The translations under genes and the position numbers were made by a program. The notes under the pieces are model-generated. The model saw nothing but the letters and a program-made list of their open reading frames with translations. It made no database searches and was not told where the DNA came from. DNA of 64,000 nucleotides from Podarcis raffonei (Eukaryota > Chordata > Lepidosauria > Squamata > Lacertidae). The stretch lies in NCBI RefSeq assembly GCF_027172205.1, contig NC_070613.1:20734001-20798000 (forward strand). The letters are read 5' to 3'. How positions within the stretch are numbered: the stretch's first letter is position 1; each line of letters starts with the position of its first letter. Shown here piece by piece: positions 45,977 to 61,417 of this stretch.

Positions 45977-46234
45977 CAGGGGTAGGCAACCTAAGGCTCG
46001 TGGGCCAGATGCGGCCCAATTGCCTTCTCAATCCGGCCGCGGACGGTTCAGGAATCAGTATGTTTTTACATGAGTAGAATGTGTGCTTTTATTTAAAATG
46101 CACCTCTGGGTTATTTGTGGGGCATAGGAATTTGTTTTTGTTTTTGGTTGTTTCTTTCAAAATATAGTCCTGCCCACCACATGGTCTGAGAGATGGTGGA
46201 CCAGCCCATAGCTGGAAAAGGTTGCTGACCCCTG
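45977..46234. mobile_element. hAT-type MITE
   Basis: Starts caggggtaggcaacctaagg and ends aaggttgctgacccctg. The flanks acctagaa (45969-45976) and acccagaa (46235-46242) match at 7 of 8. It is related to 3809-4026 by the inner aatccggccgcgg and acatgagtagaatgtg blocks. Confidence 0.85.
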
Positions 46235-46700
46235 ACCCAGAATACAGTTGTGCTAGTCACGCAAGTAGCTTTTGAAATGGTTTTCAATTCACATTCTGTG
46301 GAACTATGAAGTTCGTTGTAAGTTTGGTAGGGTTCCTTAACGAGAAGCTCATGCATCGCTGACAAACCTCCATGAAATCTTTTTTCTCTGCCTCCATTGC
46401 ATCAGCAACGAGCCATCCAGCAGAGCTGTTTCATTCAAGTGGTCTTTTACACTCTGGTCCATGTGACCACTGTGTACAGTTTGCTCAACACTTTGTTGAC
46501 AAAACCTCTCAGATTTCTTCAGATTTGGATGCTGTAGTTGATACAGCTCCAGTAGATGTAACTTTGGACTCTGCTTTGGACTTTTCAAACTCTACAGCCC
46601 AAGGATGTGGACAGGATCCTTGAAAATGTGAGAGCTACCGCGTGCTAGATCTTTTAGTTCTTCTTGATGTCTCCGCAGCTTTTGATACCATCAGCTATGG

Positions 46701-46904
46701 CAGAGCTTTCCAAAATGTGCATTGCAACACATTAGTGTGTTGGCTGCAGTGTGTAGGTGTGTCACACGAACACTCCCCACACTCCTGCCAGGGCTAGAAA
46801 GGGGTTAGTTTAACCTACGGTTTGCTAGTAAAACTGAATTACTGTCTTGCAAATTGATGCATGTCCAAAAAGTGTCACCAACGTGCAAATTTTGGAAAGC
46901 TCTG
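46701..46904. mobile_element. hAT-type MITE nested in L2 LINE
   Basis: Starts cagagctttccaaaatgtg and ends gcaaattttggaaagctctg. The flanks are agctatgg / gactatgg (6 of 8). It is a reverse-orientation relative of 42258-42456. Confidence 0.82.
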
Positions 46905-47029
46905 GACTATGGTATCTGTGCTGGGACTTGGAGGTCCTGCTTTACAGTGGCACTGTCCTTCCTGGATGGGTAAACCCAGGAGGTGGTGCTGGGGGACTCC
47001 TGTTCAACATCTTGGCTATTGGCCTATGG

Positions 47030-47165
47030 CAGGCATTGCCATACTTGGCCCTCTAGATGTTTTGGGGCTACAATTCCCATCATCCCTGACCACTGGTCCT
47101 GTTAGCTAGGGATGATGGGAATTGTAGTCTCAAAACATCTGGAGGGCCAAGTTTGGCCATGCCTG
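47030..47165. mobile_element. hAT-type MITE nested in L2 LINE
   Basis: The ends caggcattgccatacttggc and gccaagtttggccatgcctg are inverted. The core cccatcatccctgacc pairs with gggatgatggga. The flanks gcctatgg / gcttatgg match at 7 of 8. Confidence 0.88.
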
Positions 47166-47856
47166 GCTTATGGGGTCCTTCAGGGTTCTATTCTGCCCCC
47201 ATGCTATTTAGCATTTAAATGAAAACGCCATAACTCACTTTATGTGGGATGTCTTTGAAAAGTGCTCAGAAACTTCAACTGGCTCAAAAAGCTATAGCCA
47301 AGTCGTAGACCGGAGAGCACATGACTTCTTTGCACAATTCAAAGTACTGGTTATGACTTTTAAAGCCCTACGCAGCTTTAGTCCAAGCTATCTGAAAGAC
47401 CGTATTCCCTCATACAAACCTGCCTGGATGTTGACATCTTTGGGAGAGGCTCTTCTCTCAGTCCTGCCACCTTCCCAGGCACACTTGGTAGGGAGAGGGT
47501 CTTCTCGGTGGCTGTTCCCAGACTTTGGAACACCTTCCCTAGAGACGTTAGACTGGCTCCCTCCTTGTTGTCCTTCCGCCAGGTGAAAGCTTTTGTTCCA
47601 AAAGGCTTTTGGGAACTGTCTGCGTTTGATGAGAGGGCTGGTGCCATGCTGTTTTTATTGTAATTATTTGTGTGGTTTTAATAGATTTTATATATGTGTG
47701 TAGTTTTACTTCTAACAATGTTTAATTGTTTTCTTTAGTGTTTCCTTTTTACATGTAAGCCGCCTTCAGTCCCATCAGGAAAAAAGGTGGGGTATAAATA
47801 AATATATAATACTGTAATTAGAAGTAAAACCATTGAATGTACATATGAAAAACATT

Positions 47857-48045
47857 GGTCATAGGAACATAGGGAGCTGCCTTTTATTGAGTCAGACCAT
47901 TGGCACATCTGTCTCAGTATTGTCTACATTGATAGACATTGGCTTCCCAAAATTTCAGACACTGTTTTCTCCCAGTTGGGGATTGAACCTGGGACGTTCT
48001 GCATGCAATATACAGGTTCTGCCACTGAACCATAGTCATCCCCCA
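47857..48045 (-). mobile_element. tRNA-derived SINE, second family
   Basis: From aacatagggagctgcctttt through gattgaacctgggacgttct to ctgccactgaaccata: read on the minus strand, the head is tRNA-like (tatggttcagtggcagaac, with the B box in aacgtcccaggttcaatcc). It differs in body from the Sauria SINE. Confidence 0.75.
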
Positions 48046-48593
48046 TAGCCACGATGTTGGACTTGCGGACAAATCTGTCCCAGTCCCAGCAAACATTGTT
48101 CCAAGCATTTGTGCATGTTTGTTGTGACGGTGAAGGGTTCCTGATCGCCAGAATCCATTGCACAGCAACGCTTATAAATCAGCCAATGGAGTAAGAAGTG
48201 CACTGATGCCTATGATATTCTCCGAATCTTTTCTCCAAAGAGAAATACGAGTGAGAACATCTTTGTCTCCATAGCTCATATGAAGCAATATTTCATCCAC
48301 TGACATTTCACACATTCTGGAGACCAAGGGCAGCCAACATAGTGCAGTCACAATGTTTGTTGGACTACAGTTCCCATCATCCCTGACCAGTGGCTATGCT
48401 GGCTGGGGGTGATGGGAATTGGAGACTGAAGAGAGTTGAAGTGCAGCACATGGAGGGCATCATCTTGGCTACCCCACTGCAGACTGTAGCCCTCATCAGA
48501 AAATTGCATGACCTTCATAGAGCTAATACGTGGAGCAGAGCAAAACCTCACCTCTTGTCAGTGACTCCCACCCCAATGTCCATGCAAGGATTA

Positions 48594-49188
48594 CAGTGGT
48601 ACCTTGGCTGCTGAATGGCTTGGCTCCTGTTTTTTGTTTTTTGATAAAAATTTTATTGATTTTCCAACATATATTATAACACATTACAAATAACAATACA
48701 AAAACAAACAAACATATAAACATGTATAATTTCATAACCTTTTTTCGTTATACCCAATTTCGACGACTTCCCCATGCCTCCCTTTTCTGCATCCCTGTTT
48801 TAAACTTTTTTCAGCAACCCCTGATCTAAATTACTTGTAATTCCCTTTCTTTAACCTTTTTCTCTTACCCAATCATTTATCGCTGCAAATCTGCTTCACC
48901 TTACCCATGACATTTTAACACTCAATAATTTTACAACAGTTCTTAAGATAAAATTTAAATTTCTTCCAATCTTCTTCCACCGTCTCTTTCCCTTCGAATG
49001 GCTTGGCTCCTGAATGCCGCAAACCCAGAAGTGTTCTGGCTTGCGAACGTTTTTTGGAAGCCAAATGTCCATTTCAGCTGTCGGCATTGTTTCCAGGACC
49101 AATCAGAAGCCGCACCTTGGTTTGCGAACGTTTTGGAAGTCGAACAGATTTCGAGAACGGATTGAGTTCAAGAACCAAGGTACCACTG
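48594..49188. mobile_element. MITE, TIR family 2, split by an L1 insertion
   Basis: The ends are cagtggtaccttggctgctg and agaaccaaggtaccactg, with TA flanks. The natural length of about 212 bp is enlarged by a 366-bp L1 3' end (48630-48995) plus its 17-bp duplication. Confidence 0.85.
48630..48995 (-). mobile_element. L1 3'-end insertion with perfect 17-bp TSD
   Basis: The inserted piece starts tttttgttttttgataaaaa (the 3' tail of an L1 on the minus strand) and has no coding sequence left. It is flanked by the exact duplication gaatggcttggctcctg at 48613-48629 and 48996-49012. The long exact TSD and the poly(T) start are hallmarks of target-primed reverse transcription. Confidence 0.9.
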
Positions 49189-49865
49189 TAATTACTTGTA
49201 GGCATTGCTCAAGGGTGAGGATCTAAAGTGAGCCTTGCTGTCCTCCACATGAACCCTATTGATACCATTTAATTTTGGTATAGGACTAGTTTCCCTTGCT
49301 TTTTACTTTTATATCTTTGGGGGCGTTTTTTCCAAAACAACACCTACTTTTCCTCATTGTGGTGTCAATGGTTATTTCCACCACATTGCTGTTTTATCTT
49401 TCCAGCCTACCCTCTGATGTAGGTTAGGCTGACAAACTGACTGGCCCAAGGTTACCCCATGAACTTCATGACCGGAAGGGGATGTGAATGGGAGCCCCCC
49501 ACTTTAGCCCAACAGTGACAGTTCTTAAAGAACTCACACGTGAAACTGCTGACCTAACAAATAATATGTAATGAGTTCCTAAGATTGGCCTCCATTCCTA
49601 AGAACTTGAAAGTGACCAATGTAGCACACAATTTAAACAATGGATCCAGAGGGAATCCAGGAAATTGTAGGCCATTTAGTTTAACGTGTGTTCTAGGTAA
49701 ATTGGTGGGTGGAAAGCATTATTAAAGTTAATGAAAAATATGCAAACCCAAATCTTCCAAAGCAGGATCAACATGGTTTTCGCAAAAGTAAGTTGTGTCT
49801 CATTAATCTTTCACAGTTCCTTGGGCGTGTTAATAAGCTTGTGCATGGGACTTGCTTGAAGCTTG

Positions 49866-50275
49866 GATCATAGAGTTGGAAGGGATCAGTAGGATCATCT
49901 AGTCCAGAGGTGGCCAACTCCCAAGAGACTGCGATCTACTCACAAAGTAAACAACTGGCAGTGATCTACTCCCTTTTTGGAGGGTTCAGGTCAAAGTTGT
50001 TCAGCTTTTTTTAGGGAGGAGGAAAGCCCCATTTTCTTGCGGTTCAGGTCAAAGTTGGTGAGCTTTTTTTAGAGGAGCCAAACTTGTTGAGCTTTAGGGG
50101 GAGCCAGTCTCTACCACAGACGTCCAGTGATCTAACAGTAGATCACGATCTACCTGTTGGACATGCCTGATCTAGTCCAAACCCCTTGCAATGCAGGAAT
50201 CTTTCATCCAATGTGGGGCTTGAACCTGCAACCCACAAATTCATGCTCTACCAACTGAGCTATCCCTCAGGGTTA
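49866..50275 (-). mobile_element. tRNA-derived SINE nested in a LINE
   Basis: The left part atcatagagttggaagggat and the right part gcaatgcaggaatctttcat, ggggcttgaacctgcaaccc, ctctaccaactgagctatcc form one SINE on the minus strand, with the tRNA-like head at the right. It is split by the hAT MITE 49905-50169. Confidence 0.8.
49905..50169. mobile_element. hAT-type MITE with perfect 8-bp TSD, third nesting level
   Basis: The ends cagaggtggccaactcccaa and gttggacatgcctg are imperfect inverted repeats. The 8-bp TSD atctagtc is exact (49897-49904 and 50170-50177). Inner blocks gcgatctact and agatcacgatctac repeat. Confidence 0.9.
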
Positions 50276-50400
50276 TCTAGTAAGCACTGTACACTTGGGA
50301 TATTTAAAAAGCCTTTGACAAAGTCCCTCACCCAAGGCTCCTGAGCAATTTTAGTAGTTGTGCATCAGTAGCTGGAAGCACAGAGGAGGAATAAATGGAC

Positions 50401-52182
50401 AATTCTCACAATGGAGGGATGGATTTACTCATTCCTAAATTTATATCTCACCTTTCTTCCTAGGAGCTCAGTGTGGCATACATGGCCCCCTCTTCTCCAT
50501 TTTATGCTCACAAAAATGCTGTGAGATAAATCAGGTTGAGATATTGTAGCTGGTACAGAGAGTCATGTACTAAGAAAGGTTCCCCAAGAATCTGTATTGG
50601 AACCAGTGCTTTTTAACCTGTTCATAAATGATATACGGTTAAGAGTAAATAGATTTTACTGACCTGTGGATAGTACAGTAAGGAGGGAAAAAATACATGT
50701 CTGATATTTTGGAAAACGTGCATATACATAAACATATATATAAAGTGACTGCAAGCACAGGGAAACAAACACCTGCAGGCATGCCCACAATGGACCACAG
50801 GTTTCTGGAATTTTTTGGGGGGTGGGAGAGAACAGCAGTGCATCCACAGCTGTGGATGGAAAACATTGAGAAAGAGTGCAATTAAAAGTCAGGGCTGTGC
50901 AAGCCACATGCACATTAAAAATCTGGTATGTTCAGAGCCTATGTCACATCCTAAGTATATCTACTAGTATGTCATATGAGCAGGAAATCTATTTATATTC
51001 TTGTGGTATCTGAAATCCGGCACAAGCATAATTTTGTACAATTAAAAAATCTAAAACCTTTCACCGTGGCATTTAAAAGAACTTGCTTGGCAATCACATA
51101 ATTATAATAATTTCTAGATTCATGAACTCTTGTGAATCTGCAATTTCTCACTAGTTTATTCCAAAACTGCTTCATTCAACTTCTGTGAAATCTTCTTAGT
51201 GCTAGCTTTAAAAAACAGTGCCTTTTTGCTCTTCTGGATCCTAGCTGGTCTTCAGCAAGCTTTTAAAATATATATATATTTATACGTGGCACACTCATCA
51301 TTAATTTTTATCAGAAGGAGCTAAATACTATCAAAACAGCAGATGCAGCAGCAAGCAATTACCTTAAACAATCAGGTCATGTGCATAAGAAGTAAAACTG
51401 AAAGTAAAATACAAATTTTTTTATACTTGGGGTGTGTACACATTCCTGCCTCAGAGTGCAATTACGGTAAGTTGTCCGTCCCCCAAGTGTATGTTATGCC
51501 TCTTTCTGCCTTCGACTGTTCTCATCAGGACAGCTTCATTAGTGTCAGATTTGTTTCTGTTTGAGGGTGCTGATGGCAGGGTAGAGACAAATTAGGAGTG
51601 GCTTAAGGACTCCAGTCAGCAGTATTTTATAATGGAGTACAAAATACGTAACATGTCATGGGAACACGAATTAAAAACTCTGCACTGGAAATGCGGTGAG
51701 TGTACAGCAAACAGAAGTGGGGAGCCGCAGGTCGCCCACCCTTGCGGAAAAAAGACTATCGAGAAGAAGGAAATTCCCAGTTAAACGGGCTACTGGTTAA
51801 AAGATCACTTTCATTGCATCTTGGCTTAAAAAGGCACTGCGCCCTCTCGTTCTGGATTTTCTCGGGAGTTTCCCTCAGACATAGCAGCCAGATTGCAGCC
51901 AAGAAGCCGATGCCTTCGCTGAACGGGGTTTCCCTCAGCATCGCCTCGCTCCCTCCCTCCAAACGACTTCTGAGGCGGTTAACGGGCGGGCGTTTCCCGG
52001 ACGGCGAACCTCCGCCCAGCGGCCATTTTTAGCATCTTTTCCCGCTCAGTTCCCCCTTTTCGAGATGTTTTATAAACTCGTGCTAAGTGGGGCTGGGCTG
52101 CCCTACGCCTGGCTTACTCGGATAACGGTCTGAACTCTATTAACTCTCTTCGCCGCTGGGAGGAGGAGAAAGAGAAAAGGCG
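50401..52182 (+). other. Upstream region of PTCHD3 copy C
   Basis: 50430-50560 resembles a short core-SINE/LINE remnant (ctcacctttcttcctaggag, aaaatgctgtgag). From about 51950 the sequence becomes GC-rich and runs into exon 1. Unlike copies A and B, the proximal 237 bp lack the aacgcgagccc...ggcaacggacggc blocks, so the copy C promoter is different or has diverged beyond recognition. Confidence 0.5.
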
Positions 52183-59326
<7,144 letters not shown>

Positions 59327-59379
59327 AACCGCCTAATGTAAACATGACAATATTACAATGAGAGCAGTTTGATAATGGA

Positions 59380-59630
59380 ACTAATTACCTAGAGGGCAGG
59401 AGTGGGCTCTTCCTGGTGAGCATTTAAGATCCCAATCCCTACCTTGCAGGCTGCCGTCTGATTCGATTTTACTTTGATTCTGACTTGATTTTAGGAGGTA
59501 GGATGTATTTTAATTGATTGCTTGATTTTATGGTAATATGTCATATATTTGATATTAGCCACTCTGAGCCCTGTTTTGGCTGGGGAGGGCAGGGTATAAA
59601 TAAAATTTATTATTATTATTATTATTGTTC
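59380..59630 (+). mobile_element. L2/CR1 LINE 3' UTR remnant
   Basis: The tail gccactctgagccctgtttt, tggggagggcagggtataaa and an (ATT)n end match the LINE 3' ends at 11.9 kb and 18.2 kb. An AATAAA at 59599-59604 lies in it, 273 bp after the copy C stop, and could serve as its poly(A) signal. Confidence 0.75.
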
Positions 59631-61417
59631 CTCAGTGTTCTCTCTCCCACCAATTCCGGGCCAACTTTGGAAAGTGAGCAGGACCACTGACATCACGATT
59701 ACATCAGGTGGCCCTTTTGCCCACATGGGTCTTACAGAGCACTTTTCATAGGGCTTTGTAAGACCCAATGATTGGCTGATTGTCAGGTGTTGCAAAGCCC
59801 TGCACACAGCAGTTTGCTTAGGATATTTCAGGCACCACCATTCCACTGATTGACAGCGCCTCAAAACCCCTTTCAGTTGAGCCACGTTTCAAACCTGCCT
59901 GGAAATACCACCCATTGAAGTGGGTACCCCTCCTTATCCCAGATCTGTAGGGGCCTACTAAGGTAGAATCTCTTATGCTCTCTGTGATGTTCTCTTTATT
60001 TTTTTAAAGATTTCTTGGTTTACAAAAATATGTGTGATGTCTCTTTTTTCGAGTTACCTTTTCTACAGGTCAGTTTCATTTGTTGAGACATTAGTGTTAC
60101 ATTAGGAAGAAAAGGGGGGAAGAGGTGGAGGGGGCCATGGTGGGTGGGGTGGGGATGTTTCTATTTTACTTAATGTATGTGTGGGGTTTTGTGTCAGCAT
60201 CGTTTGTGCAGGTTCTGTTCGCTTGTGTTCCTTTGGTGGTGAGAGAAGTTGGGGTTTGCCTAGGGTGTGGTTGCTTGTTTTGCCTGTGGTCAACTTTGTT
60301 TTCATGTGTGAGTTGGGTGGGTGTTTTTGAATGTTGCGGCTGGGGTGGAGGAGGGAGAGTTTGGTTGTGTTCTCCAAGCATATTGTGCCTACCTTCTGTC
60401 TCATCATCTAAAAATCTGATTCTAACCTTTGTAGCATCTTTGAAAATGGTCCTTGTCCCATTTTGTTGCCGTTATGGTGTCTTCTTGGCCTCTTCTGAAT
60501 TCCTGTCTTGTGTACACACACAATTTTTCCGTGGTTTGAATTTGAATTCAGTCAATTGACATGATGTGGAGGCTTGATTTTCAATGACAGCTGGTTAAAA
60601 TAGCTGCTGCTGGACCTCCCTCTCGTATCTTACAAGTAAGGAAAGTACATACAGTAGCTCCATAATTCCGAATACAGAATTCCCCCACAATACATGTGCC
60701 CTGAAGTTATTTTTGATTTCCACACGTCCACAAGCATTGCTGTTCCTGTTCCTAGGCCAATACAAATATTAGAACCACACAAGAGTTTATTAATACAAAT
60801 TAGGATATGTTTTGCATAAAGACCCCATTATAACTCTTCATTCAAATTAATTATCTGTACTAAAGTTACAATCAATACATTTCCCATATAATTCATATTC
60901 CACCTAGCAAATAACAGTAAAAAATAATAATCAATTGTACTTAAATAATTGAATGCTAGAAATTGAAGGCTGCAATCATATTCATGCCTCCAGAGCAACA
61001 CTCTACATGCCTACTTAGAAATAAACACCATTTTTTTTCAACTGAGCTTCATGCCAGGTAGGTCTGTGTTGGCCTGCGGTGTTACATACAGATACGTCTG
61101 TTTTGCACAATCAGAGATTCATAGCTAAACAGAAATTCTGTATTGTGCACCGAACTGAAAAGACATTGGACTTGCTCCATTTGTCATATGCATTTATATC
61201 TTCTGCCACAAGCCACCTACTGTGCTCATGTCTTACCCGTCAGACTGTGGTGATAGGCATGGCCAGAACGTGTCCTGTATAGAGAGAGGTTTCCATTTTG
61301 GGGACTAGTAGTACCGTGGCGATCAAGGGGTTTTGAGGTTTTGAACTGCAAAAAACAAACCCTGAACACTAAGCCATTACTGATAATTAATTTAGTATAA
61401 TTCCTGGAAATGCATTT
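59631..61417. other. Intergenic between copy C and the polyketide synthase
   Basis: The two genes converge here. 60040-60400 is unusually G/T-rich on the plus strand (gtggggttttgtg, ttgggtgggtg) and looks like a LINE 3' UTR or other repeat, but I cannot name it. The 3' UTR of the polyketide synthase must lie at the right side; a tttatt (AATAAA on the minus strand) is near 60786. Confidence 0.4.

Larger units (their letters stand above)
46372..47815 (+). mobile_element. L2-type LINE fragment with two nested hAT MITEs
   Basis: The plus strand shows a decayed reverse transcriptase: LLVLLDVSAAFDTISY (the catalytic-region block), then LGLGGPALQWHCPSW, GVLQGSILPPCY (the RT block usually GVPQGSVLSPxLF), VLVMTFKALRSFSPSYL, FSVAVPRLWNTFP-like sequence, and a 3' UTR ending gccgccttcag...ggtataaataaa. 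Two small hAT MITEs interrupt it (46701-46904 and 47030-47165). Each has its own TSD, and the LINE sequence resumes after each. Confidence 0.88.
49570..50400 (+). mobile_element. CR1-like LINE remnant with nested SINE and hAT
   Basis: The plus strand shows decayed reverse transcriptase words: CRPFSL-like and LTCVLGKLVGG, then QDQHGFRKSKLCLINLSQFLG (usually QHGFRKGRSCLTNL), and after an interruption DIFKKPLTKSLT (usually DFxKAFDKVPH). The interruption is a minus-strand tRNA SINE (49866-50275), itself split by a hAT element. Confidence 0.75.

Noticed and set aside
60125-60559. 144-residue Cys/Val/Gly-rich frame
   Set aside because: Arises from G/T-rich low-complexity sequence, with no splice or start context.
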